In this document: positions 17,501 to 25,338 of the stretch, piece by piece | Position numbering within the stretch: the first letter of the stretch is position 1 | How the letters are laid out: each line of letters starts with the position of its first letter | Assembly: GCA_026874595.1 (NCBI GenBank) | Contig: JAPPUL010000073.1 | Coordinates: 333,973 to 397,972 of the forward strand | Source: Sipunculus nudus | Taxonomy: Eukaryota; Annelida; Sipuncula; Golfingiida; Sipunculidae | Reading direction: 5' to 3' | Length of the DNA: 64,000 nt | Notes under the pieces: model-generated | The model's input: the letters and a program-made list of their open reading frames with translations, nothing else | What the model was told of the DNA's origin: nothing | Databases searched by the model: none | Made by a program: the position numbers and the translations under genes

Positions 17501-18796
17501 GGGCAGACGAAGAAAGCAAAGAAAATATTAAATAATGTAATAAGGAATGGTAAAATATATCCTAAAAGCTATTATTATCTTGGTTTGCTATATGAAGAAG
17601 AAAGAGATTTAGAAAAGAGTATAGAAAGTTATGTAAAAGGTCTTTTTGCCTATTATTATATAAAGCTTGGAGAGGAGCAATTTTTTAAAAGGATAAGTAA
17701 CCTATCCGGTATTACAAACCAAAAACACATGATGGACGAGGAGATGCAACGAGCAATAATCTCCGTACGTAAAGACAAAGACCCCTTAAACAAACAATTA
17801 CAATCAGCATTTTTTAATAAGATAGGAGAAAACATATTAACAAGAGCAAGTTATTTAAGTAATAATATAGAAGAGGAGAAGCTTGCTAAGGCACGTATAA
17901 TAAAGATTGCAGAAAAAAGCTTTCAATTAGCGATTGAAAAGGATATTAAAAACCATCTTCCTTGGGAAAACTTAGGTAATATAGTATATGACAAGACAAT
18001 GCAAGCAACAAGCGATTTTATTAAAAACTTATCCAAAGGTCAAATTATAAAGTATAACAATTTAACTCAATTAAAAGACTCAACTCAATTTAAGAAAGCT
18101 AAATACTATTATTCTAATGCACTCAATTTAATGATTGATAAAAGGATGAAATATGATGAAAATAATAAGCTATGGAAGAATCTTGTACATGCTGTAAAGT
18201 CTAATAAGATAGCCCCAGATTTGTTCTACAAAATAGGTTATATACTATATAGAGAAAACAAATATAAAAATGCAAGCCAAGTATGGCACTCCATAAAGAC
18301 AATCCCTGCAATGAAGTTTAATCCATCACTTAATTTTGCCCTTGCAAATTCCTACATAAGACTTGGAGACCATCTTGAGGCAAGAAGACATTATAAAAAC
18401 ATAATAGACTTTTATGAACCCTTGGCTCATAAATATAGAAATAATCCCGACCCAAAAAACTTAAAACAAAACCATATATTTGCAAAGTTAACACAAAGTC
18501 ATAATAATCTTGGAGTATCCTATCATATTATGAGTGAGGAATTGGGGAATTACCAGCTTAAAGAATATGCAAGATTACACTATTTTCAGGCAAGAGAATA
18601 TGCATCACGACTTAATAATTCTGCTTTAGTTGCAAAAGAATTATGGAATCAAAATATTCTTAATAATAATTATGTTGCATTGCAAAATGCTAATATTTCA
18701 TTAAAAAAGAGATTAAAAGCACAATCCAAAAGACAAAAAACACCAAATCCCTTAGATTATATGCTGATTGAAGACATAGAATTTGTTTTGAAATAA
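14516..18796 (+). CDS. Membrane-anchored TPR protein with very long acidic N-terminal region
   Basis: 1426 residues. Residues 1 to about 600 are extremely rich in Glu, Asp, Ser and Lys and look disordered. One transmembrane helix follows at about 666-686 (LIASILLLAGLIIPLWLFIL). The remainder is helical with tetratricopeptide-like repeats (YYLGLLYEEERDLEKSIESY, FALANSYIRLGDHLEARRHY). The layout (acidic arm, one helix, TPR domain) recalls a membrane scaffold, with the TPR part on the opposite side from the acidic arm. Internal DNA repeats encode ELSD and KEDV arrays, and FHRNG is doubled. GGAG precedes the ATG. Function unknown; a scaffold in envelope or cell-cycle organisation is conceivable. 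Confidence 0.65.
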   Translation: MSEKEQGHDSLGFNEGEEQILEKLLKGLNVEGDEGVERGESSSELTSSMEGAIEGSAEGGSDLDEGTKEVAFDKANPQVHYERPKLKTDKRRRVTQEGIDKLFKDLDMTLAGGKPPEDIEGLGKDLEGDMKVADLPELSKEVAGSKEAVIKEAGSKEDNELGKEIDIEDVAVVESVSDDSDAEESSYEESLGGDLLEESEVDEVEENAKKAKKEFVDIGWPEVDVEGGVEGDVEELPRESDGLEERQGIKNGELSDELSDELSDELIEESLNDIDEAILEENVDEPKLDLKEVMKYDKEEDVTAGVYEDYEEREEREKGEEKHKTDDLVDFEENIKLSEQEAISSGLKEDVKEDVKEDVKEDVKEDIKEEAENILINEEPSESDSEYVKSEFTSLKEFEDYEDIASDEVVVEESGVTEEGVEESTDLEAEEIELKEELEITKDDVDRISEFESSIRLQGEGEEEGVEDAEELKEAELREEVSSLEEAEELIKSVSEPTLNVEEATKDIGEIYKEELREESVENIKASKEYPVVDAEQDEIIELKGDEASLSEIELPDESVPTKSVREEVEPETGLAFTEEDIETIQKNISTFPPMLASVTKDTIINERLRKEDLDELTHLIITNPDIAIIKDYLESKRNIKIDIKEKKVKRLERAQDISERPSLAKLIASILLLAGLIIPLWLFILKPYMESESKYKEGITDIKKGTNYYEEAINKFLIAKGDTEGNRKWYIKYAKAFMEENNPQAYYYAHIFLAGDEELNKQFLQKYKTMDREGNSFHRNGFHRNGLQNDIRKWKPGQSRQNKKKIDKSKTSGKHNNLEKGVLNYLPNDKEAHLLLGEVYKKKALWAAYNTSTINGQYNFDDVEYYLTQALYRAYKPLLDKDQLDIEVLDKEARTYILWAKLLHELKPQKLSNKNLTRAENNFNKILTIDSESPKGLYGLLYINLTKIELTKDVKSKEKLKELIRSIDYAIERSEIDYIDEKILSEYGYYLLMDGQTKKAKKILNNVIRNGKIYPKSYYYLGLLYEEERDLEKSIESYVKGLFAYYYIKLGEEQFFKRISNLSGITNQKHMMDEEMQRAIISVRKDKDPLNKQLQSAFFNKIGENILTRASYLSNNIEEEKLAKARIIKIAEKSFQLAIEKDIKNHLPWENLGNIVYDKTMQATSDFIKNLSKGQIIKYNNLTQLKDSTQFKKAKYYYSNALNLMIDKRMKYDENNKLWKNLVHAVKSNKIAPDLFYKIGYILYRENKYKNASQVWHSIKTIPAMKFNPSLNFALANSYIRLGDHLEARRHYKNIIDFYEPLAHKYRNNPDPKNLKQNHIFAKLTQSHNNLGVSYHIMSEELGNYQLKEYARLHYFQAREYASRLNNSALVAKELWNQNILNNNYVALQNANISLKKRLKAQSKRQKTPNPLDYMLIEDIEFVLK
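15272..15313 (+). repeat. 12-bp tandem repeat in the acidic TPR gene
   Basis: GAACTTAGCGAT occurs three times in a row plus a partial copy, encoding ELSD units. In-frame period, so copy number can change without breaking the gene. Confidence 0.9.
15557..15616 (+). repeat. 12-bp tandem repeat encoding KEDV units
   Basis: AAAGAAGATGTT is repeated four times, with a fifth copy ending ATT. In frame; a likely site of length variation. Confidence 0.9.
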
Positions 18797-18813
18797 AGCT
18801 TTATTCTTTATTT
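18791..18813. terminator. Weak bidirectional hairpin between convergent TPR gene and lpxL
   Basis: AAATAAAG, a seven-base loop, and CTTTATTT form an 8-bp stem that includes the TPR-gene stop codon and is rich in A-T pairs. It lies between two convergent genes. Stability is low. Confidence 0.35.
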
Positions 18814-18818
18814 AAATA

Positions 18819-19736
18819 TTATTTAATTTGCCTCTTAGTTTTCCATCTGTCATGGAACCACCACCACTGATCGGGGCATTCACGTATTGCTTGTTCCAAC
18901 AAATATGTAAATTCTTGTGTTGTCTTTTGCAAAAACTCAGATAATCCAAGCCCGTAGAAAAATGATATCTCCTTTATCACTATGATATGCTCATTTTTAT
19001 ACACTCTATTTATTAAACATAGCAGTATCGGCACTTCTAACCTATATGACAAAAGGGCTGGACCTTTTGCTGTTGATGCTTCTTTTCCAAAAAATGATAC
19101 GTATATTCCATTTACCGCTTGATTTTGATCCATTAAAAATATTAGTATTTCATTATTTTTAAGCGCCTTTATCCCTTTCTTATAAACATCTTCACGACGT
19201 ATAAGCTTGGCTGGATAAGAAGATCTAAGCTCATATACATATTTATCTATATACCTATTATCAAAAGGCCGGTATATCCCATTAAGACTATAGCCTAAGT
19301 TAGATATAGCTTTAGTCATTAATTCCCAATTGCCATAATGCCCCGTTACAAGAACTAATCCCCTACCCTCTGCCATCCTTGACTCTAAAAGATTAAGGCC
19401 TTTAAAACTTATACTATATCTTTCATCAAATTCCTCTTGTCTCATAAAGGGCAATAGTAAAAACTCAGATATAGAATAAAAGGTATTTACAAAAACTTTT
19501 TTTGTTAAAACTGAAGTATTTACTCTGTCAGTGTGATTAAATACCATATTAAGGCGTGCACGGACTCCTTTGCGGATATGAGATGGCAAAACGTAATAAG
19601 CTATATTTCCAAAATAAAAGCCAAATTTATAAAAATACTTTATAGGGATAAGCTTTAAAAGTTTTGTTAGAAACAACATAAATGCATATTCAACTGCACA
19701 AACAACTTTTCCCTTCTTAGGTACCTTATTAGCCAT
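18819..19736 (-). CDS. lpxL: Lipid A biosynthesis acyltransferase, LpxL/HtrB family
   Basis: 305 residues. This inner-membrane enzyme adds secondary acyl chains to lipid A precursors. The HX4(D/E) catalytic motif is HYGNWE (H133, E138), within VLVTGHYGNWELM. Other family segments are GIYRPFDNRYIDKYV, IFLMDQN and the C-terminal QWWWFHDRWK. A hydrophobic N-terminal segment (about 15-50) anchors it. The gene follows a small ORF, lolD and lolC/E on the same strand and faces lpxC, making an envelope-biogenesis cluster. Whether it is LpxL or LpxM specifically cannot be told from sequence. Confidence 0.88.
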   Translation of the reverse strand: MANKVPKKGKVVCAVEYAFMLFLTKLLKLIPIKYFYKFGFYFGNIAYYVLPSHIRKGVRARLNMVFNHTDRVNTSVLTKKVFVNTFYSISEFLLLPFMRQEEFDERYSISFKGLNLLESRMAEGRGLVLVTGHYGNWELMTKAISNLGYSLNGIYRPFDNRYIDKYVYELRSSYPAKLIRREDVYKKGIKALKNNEILIFLMDQNQAVNGIYVSFFGKEASTAKGPALLSYRLEVPILLCLINRVYKNEHIIVIKEISFFYGLGLSEFLQKTTQEFTYLLEQAIRECPDQWWWFHDRWKTKRQIK

Positions 19737-19739
19737 AAA

Positions 19740-19973
19740 TTAGACTAGTAAATTAACTCCTCTTGTCTCTTCTAAAGATTGTTCTAGGGAAATAGTCTTA
19801 GGTTCAACTTCTTCTACCTTGCCTTCTCTAGGCTCAGCTCTTCTTACCTCCTCTACCTTATCTACTTGCACCACGTCTTGCGAAACATTATCTTCTACCT
19901 CAGGCTTGGAACTAACTCCTAAACTAGAAGATATTGATGAGGCATAATCATACGAGTGCATAAATACTTCCAT
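19740..19973 (-). CDS. Small hypothetical protein between lolD and lpxL
   Basis: About 77 residues, Ser/Glu/Val-rich and probably disordered (VEDNVSQDVVQVDKVEEVRR), ending EETRGVNLLV. No signal peptide or motif is visible. The frame is open to 19997, but AGGAGGG sits eight bases before the ATG at 19973, an unusually strong site that fixes the start. The strong ribosome site and tight packing between lolD and lpxL suggest a real gene with a role linked to the envelope. No homolog recognised. Confidence 0.6.
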   Translation of the reverse strand: MEVFMHSYDYASSISSSLGVSSKPEVEDNVSQDVVQVDKVEEVRRAEPREGKVEEVEPKTISLEQSLEETRGVNLLV

Positions 19974-19986
19974 ATCTTTGTCCCTC

Positions 19987-20655
19987 CTATTTTTCATTTA
20001 TCTTTCCATATGATAATTTAACCATTCTATCTGCATCTGAAAACCTATTTAAATTATGTGTAACTAGCAATATAGTTATATCTGTCTTTCTTTTAAGACT
20101 CCATAATAATTTATGCACATCCTCACTATTCTTCTCATCTAAATTACCCGTTGGCTCGTCCGCAAATAGTATATCAGGATTATTTATTAATGCTCGGGCT
20201 ATTGCAACACGTTGTTGCTCTCCTCCCGATAATTCGCTTGGCTTGTGAGCTGCTCTGCTTAAAAGTCCTACCATCTTTAATAACGCTTTAGCTCTATATT
20301 CTGCCTCCTTCTTATTAAAGGTAACATTCAAATAGGGCAACATTACATTCTCTTGGGCTGTGAAATCTTTTAACAGATTATGAAACTGAAATACAAAACC
20401 CATATGTTTACTCCGAAATAGGGAAAGCTCATCCTCACTAAGCAAGTTTATATCCATACCCTCTACTAACACCCTTCCTCTATTTGGAACATCAAGTCCT
20501 CCAAGTAAATTTAATAACGTACTCTTTCCACAGCCACTCTCACCCGTTATTGTTACTATTTCACCACGGTATACCTCAAAATCTACCCCGTTCAAAACCT
20601 CAACCTCTAATTGCCCATTACGATAACTTTTATATAACCCTTCGACTCCTATCAC
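19987..20655 (-). CDS. lolD: Lipoprotein-releasing system ATP-binding protein LolD
   Basis: 222 residues, typical for the MacB/LolD class of ABC ATPases that drive release of lipoproteins from the inner membrane. Walker A GESGCGKST (38-46), Q-loop Q90, signature LSGGEQQ (142-148), Walker B ILFADEPTGNLD (162-173) and the H-loop VTHN are all present. It lies 118 bases downstream of its likely permease partner on the same strand. The many lipoproteins in the 52-57 kb operon are plausible clients of this system. Confidence 0.9.
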   Translation of the reverse strand: MIGVEGLYKSYRNGQLEVEVLNGVDFEVYRGEIVTITGESGCGKSTLLNLLGGLDVPNRGRVLVEGMDINLLSEDELSLFRSKHMGFVFQFHNLLKDFTAQENVMLPYLNVTFNKKEAEYRAKALLKMVGLLSRAAHKPSELSGGEQQRVAIARALINNPDILFADEPTGNLDEKNSEDVHKLLWSLKRKTDITILLVTHNLNRFSDADRMVKLSYGKINEK

Positions 20656-20773
20656 CTTTTTGCCTTCTAAGTTAGCATTTACTACTATTTTTACGCTCTC
20701 CTTTTTATATTATTAACTTTATTAACTATTTAATCTTTCCTATGTTCTCTCCTACTACTCTCTCTCCTACGAC

Positions 20774-22213
20774 TCATTGATATTTCAAACTATCCGATAT
20801 GCTCTTCCTTAATCGCCTCCTTACTGAAAAATATGCTCCCCCAACTGATACCATCATCCCAAGAAATACTAGCAAATACATATCTTTTAAATTTAATTTA
20901 TATTCAAAATCATCAAGATGTCCAATCGCCCCCGAAAAAAAATGCCACTCTGAATACATCCCTTCCCATCCCATATAGTTATGAACACTTGCCAATATCA
21001 TATTATAAAATAGCTCAAACAACTTTATTATATCATTTAACGAAAGTACTAACAATATCCCCAATAATATCCCTACACTACATCCCACAAAGCCTATTAT
21101 ATATCCATATATCGTGAATACCTTTTCTACCCTCACATTCCTTACCCCAAATGTTTTCAATATCCCTATCTCTCGCCTCTTATCTAAGACTATTATATTT
21201 AAATTTATGTAGACCGTTATAACCACTGAGCAAAGCACTATTATAAATAATATTACCGCCATTATTCGCTCTTCCCACTTAAAAGCGTAGATTAAATGTC
21301 CATTTAAAACCTCCCATGTCGATACTCGATACCCTAGTAGATGCTCATTTAATTTAAGTGATACTTTATCTACATCTTCTACACTGTAAAGCTTTAACCC
21401 TAAGCCCGTTAGTAGCGGATAGCTTTTGCCTCGTAACTTTATTCGGGCATTATATACTAGCTCGCCTGTCTTTAGATTAGAAAATACCAGGCTTTTATCA
21501 TATTCCTCGTAGCCCGACCTATATACTCCTACCACCTTTAATCTGTAAGTTGAAAGATTGCCCAAAACCATATCTCCGCTATCTTCTTGCTCTGTACCCA
21601 CAATGCCATCTGATAGATTAAAAGCCTCATATTCTACTCCACCTAAACCCTTCTCGCGAGATACCAATAAATACAAGACTGGACCTCCACCTTCATCCAC
21701 CAACTTCAAAAATCGTTTATACTCAACTTCGTCCTTGCTAATGCCTCTTGCAAGCGCATCTCCTATCACTATACTAAACTTCGAATCAAGTGCATAGCCT
21801 CCTGATATTATCTTGAAATTATCACGCAGACTATCATCTTCTTTATATGAATCCTCACTTGCAAAACGTATTACTACTCCAAAATACCTACTGTCTTTTC
21901 CCTTAATAAGACCATGCGATAGGTAAAATGGTACCATTATCTTTATCTTATCTTCAAGCCCTATTTCATTAATCTTTTTGGAAAGACTTTCTACATCATA
22001 TAAATTACCCTTACTTATTTGTATATGATAATCTTTATTCATATGTTTTAACAAAACACTATCATGAAAACCGTTGACGATAGACATTATAACAAGCGGC
22101 ACAAACACTGATAGACTAACTATTATAAACGCTATTAACGATATTCGTGATATAAAGCCTCTACCCCTAGATTCCTTCAAAAATCTTAACGCTATTAATA
22201 TATCATATTTCAT
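20774..22213 (-). CDS. Lipoprotein-releasing system permease, LolC/LolE family
   Basis: 479 residues with one N-terminal transmembrane helix (about 25-48), a large periplasmic MacB-type domain, and three C-terminal helices (IMAVILFIIVLCSVVITVYI, VFTIYGYIIGFVGCSVGILLG, MYLLVFLGMMVSVGG). The start ALRFLKESRGRGFISRISLIAF and the DKRREIGILKTFGV loop are hallmarks of LolC/E. Only one permease gene is present, as in bacteria with a LolF-like homodimer. The periplasmic region carries Gly-rich insertions. It is transcribed with lolD and divergent from lpxC. Confidence 0.88.
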   Translation of the reverse strand: MKYDILIALRFLKESRGRGFISRISLIAFIIVSLSVFVPLVIMSIVNGFHDSVLLKHMNKDYHIQISKGNLYDVESLSKKINEIGLEDKIKIMVPFYLSHGLIKGKDSRYFGVVIRFASEDSYKEDDSLRDNFKIISGGYALDSKFSIVIGDALARGISKDEVEYKRFLKLVDEGGGPVLYLLVSREKGLGGVEYEAFNLSDGIVGTEQEDSGDMVLGNLSTYRLKVVGVYRSGYEEYDKSLVFSNLKTGELVYNARIKLRGKSYPLLTGLGLKLYSVEDVDKVSLKLNEHLLGYRVSTWEVLNGHLIYAFKWEERIMAVILFIIVLCSVVITVYINLNIIVLDKRREIGILKTFGVRNVRVEKVFTIYGYIIGFVGCSVGILLGILLVLSLNDIIKLFELFYNMILASVHNYMGWEGMYSEWHFFSGAIGHLDDFEYKLNLKDMYLLVFLGMMVSVGGAYFSVRRRLRKSISDSLKYQ

Positions 22214-22266
22214 TATTTTTTATATCTTAGGCTTTTTATATCTTTTAAGCTTCTTTTAAAAAGAAC

Positions 22267-23229
22267 ATGATTCTATCTTATTATTTAATGCATATGAATT
22301 ATTTAATGCTTATGAAAGAAACTGCCCTATCTAATAATATTGTAATTAAAGGATTTGGCCTACACAAAAATAACTTCAATATCATTATCCTTAAACCTAA
22401 TATTAATAACAATATTGCTTTTTCTTTTAATAATCACAATGTTACCTTAAATGCCACAGTAAATAATGTCTTTGATACTAATTTAAATATTGCTTTTAAG
22501 TATAATGACTTCTATGCCAGGAGTACTGAACACCTTTTAAGTGCTCTTTTTATTCTCAATATCACCAGCTGCAATATTAACTTTGTACTCGGCGATGAGG
22601 TGCCCGCTCTTGATGGTTCCTCTTTTGAATTTATTAAACGTATCCTAAAGTCAAAGCCATATGTCACTAATAATTACATGCCCTTTATTAACCTTACATG
22701 TCCTATTGCCATTAAAACAAACGATAGCTTTATTGCCGCTTTGCCTAATTATAATAATTCTATCTCTTTTAACGCTTTTATTCACTTTAAAGAATATAAC
22801 CTAAAACAACATTGCAAAACCACATTCTCTAAAGCCAAATTCATTAACCAGATCGCTAAAGCAAGAACTTTTGGCTTTTATGATATGTGGGATTCTCTTA
22901 AAAAACAAGGGAAGGCCCTTGGCGCTAATTACCAAAATACTCAAGTATTTCAAAAAGATAAGCTCATTAACCCTTCTAATCTACATAATGAAGCCGCAAG
23001 ACATAAAATACTTGACTTTTGTGCTGCTCTGGCTTTATTAAAATTTAGAGTTTGTGCTAACTTCTTCTTATATAAATCCGGGCACCACTTAGACTTACTC
23101 TTTGTTCAAGAACTTAATAAACTCCTGCTTACCTCAAAACCCTATCCTCATAACTCCCAAAATAAAAAAAATACTATAACAGACCAAAAGTTTATTCATA
23201 ACCTTATAAAACAACATTTCAATTACTAG
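22267..23229 (+). CDS. lpxC: UDP-3-O-acyl-N-acetylglucosamine deacetylase LpxC
   Basis: 320 residues. LpxC is the committed, zinc-dependent step of lipid A synthesis. Zinc ligands H89 (STEHLLSAL), H246 and D250 (ARHKILD) are present, as is the catalytic-site histidine H273 (KSGHH). ARTFGFY and ALDGSSFEF match family blocks. The start at 22267 gives a 15-residue extension. The ATG at 22312 (MKETALSNNIVIKG) agrees better with known LpxC beginnings, and neither has a clear Shine-Dalgarno. The spacer to the divergent lolC/E gene is only 53 bases. Base use is more A+T-rich than in neighbours. Confidence 0.92.
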   Translation: MILSYYLMHMNYLMLMKETALSNNIVIKGFGLHKNNFNIIILKPNINNNIAFSFNNHNVTLNATVNNVFDTNLNIAFKYNDFYARSTEHLLSALFILNITSCNINFVLGDEVPALDGSSFEFIKRILKSKPYVTNNYMPFINLTCPIAIKTNDSFIAALPNYNNSISFNAFIHFKEYNLKQHCKTTFSKAKFINQIAKARTFGFYDMWDSLKKQGKALGANYQNTQVFQKDKLINPSNLHNEAARHKILDFCAALALLKFRVCANFFLYKSGHHLDLLFVQELNKLLLTSKPYPHNSQNKKNTITDQKFIHNLIKQHFNY

Positions 23230-23247
23230 AAGAAAGGTACTACGTAC

Positions 23248-24093
23248 TTAAGAAAGTCCTCTTAGTAATAAATCATACTGTTTTAACTCTGTTAGCTTGC
23301 CTCGCTTAAGAAGCCCTTTCCTTATTATATTCACTTTCTTTATAAGCTCTTTTTTCGTCTGCTCCTCATATGCCTTTGTAAGCATTTTAAGACTTAATAT
23401 CTTAATAAGTGCCCGAACTCGAAAGGCATCCATTACTTCATATCTTTTAGATAATTGATCTTTATGCCCTCCTCGCTTTATAATTAGCTTCTTTTCAAGA
23501 TAGTATATTGGGTATATGCTGCAAAGACGTAGCCAGTAATCATAATCCTCACAGGCTCGAAGACTCTCATCAAAATACCCTACCTTATCTAAAACTTCAC
23601 GTCTAAATAGTATTGAAGAGGCACTTATTATGCAAAGAGGTAGGCATCTTTCATATATATGTCCGCTATACTTCTTGTGACGCTTTTTTTGATTAAGATG
23701 TTTTCCGTTTTTAAACCACTTTTCATCCGTATAAATAGCTTTGTAATACCTTTTCCGTCTAAGTATTTTAACTTCTTCCGCTACCTTGTAACAAGCCCAT
23801 AAATCATCTGAATCCAAAAACGATATATACTCCCCCCTGGCACTCAATAAGCCGCAGTTTCGAGCTGCACTTACCCCTCGACTACTTGACCTATATATAT
23901 ATACTATCCGATCAAGAGAAGCCTCGTAACGTTTAATTATATACTCCATACTCCCATCTATAGAACCATCATCTACAACTATTATTTCAATGTTTTTATA
24001 ACTTTGACCCAAAACACTTTCTATTGCCTCACTCAAAAAATACTTTCTGTCCTTAGTTGGGATTATTACACTTACTTTTGGGCCTTCACTCAT
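23248..24093 (-). CDS. Family 2 glycosyltransferase
   Basis: 281 residues with the GT-A fold start VSVIIPTKDRKYFLSEAIESV, the nucleotide-binding VVDDGS (39-44) and the metal-binding DSDD (94-97). The C-terminal acceptor part has EDYDYWLRL, typical of GT2 enzymes in capsule or LPS assembly. No membrane helix is evident, so it would act at the inner face of the inner membrane. It converges on lpxC with an 18-base gap. The sugar donor and acceptor cannot be inferred. Confidence 0.88.
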   Translation of the reverse strand: MSEGPKVSVIIPTKDRKYFLSEAIESVLGQSYKNIEIIVVDDGSIDGSMEYIIKRYEASLDRIVYIYRSSSRGVSAARNCGLLSARGEYISFLDSDDLWACYKVAEEVKILRRKRYYKAIYTDEKWFKNGKHLNQKKRHKKYSGHIYERCLPLCIISASSILFRREVLDKVGYFDESLRACEDYDYWLRLCSIYPIYYLEKKLIIKRGGHKDQLSKRYEVMDAFRVRALIKILSLKMLTKAYEEQTKKELIKKVNIIRKGLLKRGKLTELKQYDLLLRGLS

Positions 24094-24130
24094 CTTTAAA
24101 ACATATTACAAACATTCTAAATATTTTCCT

Positions 24131-24169
24131 TAAATTTAATCTCTAAATTTAATCTCTAAATTTAATCTC
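24131..24169. repeat. Three tandem copies of a 13-bp A+T-rich unit
   Basis: TAAATTTAATCTC is repeated three times exactly, between the glycosyltransferase and bioB, both of which point away from it. It might be an operator or slippage product; nothing else supports a role. Confidence 0.85.
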
Positions 24170-24270
24170 TCTTTGCTTATTTAATATTTTGTCATTACAT
24201 TATTAAAAGCAAGATACTTTTAGATAATACTAAAAGCAACTTTAACTTAATATGAGGTTCACAATATAAA

Positions 24271-25281
24271 ATGTTAAACTATTTGCTCTCTCTTAAAGAT
24301 AGAATTATTGCAGGTGATGCTATTACATACGATGAGGCATTATCTCTTACCAAAGACAATATTAAAAGCTTTGATTTATTTTTATGTGCTAATGAAATAC
24401 GACAACACTTTATGAACAAAGATATTGTGCTTTGTTCGATAGTTAATGCTAAGTCTGGTGCTTGCCCTGAGGACTGTAGTTTCTGTTCGCAATCTTCAAT
24501 TTATAATACGGATAGCCAGACTTACAAAATGATGGAATTTGATGCTCTTAAAGAAGCTGTTGATAATGCAGCAAGTAATGGTGCCGGGGAATTCTCTTTT
24601 GTTACTAGCGGACGCAAACTTGGTTCTAAAAAAGATGATAGCGAGATTAAACTCATTGCTAAGGCTATTGAATACACTAAGCAAAATACCAATATGGAGG
24701 CTTGTAGCTCGCTTGGGCTTATGTCTTTGGACGAACTTCGTTTACTAAAGGATGCCGGGATGGATCATTATCATCATAATTTAGAAACTGCAAAAAGCCA
24801 CTTTGACAAAATAGTTTCTACTCACTCTTATGAGGATGAGATACAAGCTGTTGTAAATGCCAAAAATGCAGGACTTAAGACTTGTTGTGGCGGTATTTTT
24901 GGCATGGGTGAGACTTGGCAACAGCGACTTGAGCTTGCTTTTAGTTTAAAAGAAATTGATGTTGATTCTGTGCCCATTAACTTTCTTGTTCCTGTCCCCA
25001 AAACACCTCTTGGAGACCTAAAGCTGCTTGATCCTTATGAGGCGCTTAACATTGTGTCCGTATTTCGTTTTATATTGCCAAATAAAAATATAATGGTGAT
25101 GGGCGGTAGGGAAAAGGTATTAAGAGATATGCAATCATGGATATTCTTTGCTGGTGCAAATGGTTTATTAATCGGAAACTATCTTACAACTAAAGGACGC
25201 TCTTATGAAGACGATCTTAATATGATTGAGGATCTTGGTTTTGCTACTAAAGCTCTTTGCTCTTCACATCATAAAAATTAA
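24271..25281 (+). CDS. bioB: Biotin synthase
   Basis: 336 residues. BioB is a radical SAM enzyme inserting sulphur into dethiobiotin. The radical SAM cysteines are C65, C69 and C72 in SGACPEDCSFCSQ. YHHNLET, the cluster-region CCGGIFGMGET, PVPKTPLGD and the C-terminal GANGLLIGNYLTT are all characteristic, and the length is normal. GAGG lies about 13 bases before the ATG. No other biotin gene is near, so it stands alone here. I saw no BirA operator of the known palindromic type. Confidence 0.95.
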   Translation: MLNYLLSLKDRIIAGDAITYDEALSLTKDNIKSFDLFLCANEIRQHFMNKDIVLCSIVNAKSGACPEDCSFCSQSSIYNTDSQTYKMMEFDALKEAVDNAASNGAGEFSFVTSGRKLGSKKDDSEIKLIAKAIEYTKQNTNMEACSSLGLMSLDELRLLKDAGMDHYHHNLETAKSHFDKIVSTHSYEDEIQAVVNAKNAGLKTCCGGIFGMGETWQQRLELAFSLKEIDVDSVPINFLVPVPKTPLGDLKLLDPYEALNIVSVFRFILPNKNIMVMGGREKVLRDMQSWIFFAGANGLLIGNYLTTKGRSYEDDLNMIEDLGFATKALCSSHHKN

Positions 25282-25338
25282 ATTATAAAAATTAAATTAT
25301 AATAAAGATTAAAAGTCTATTAACTATTTATTTAACTA

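Noticed and set aside
24131-24169. CRISPR array or regulatory iterons
   Set aside because: Only three 13-bp copies without spacers; too short and low in complexity to support a CRISPR, and no initiator gene or origin context.
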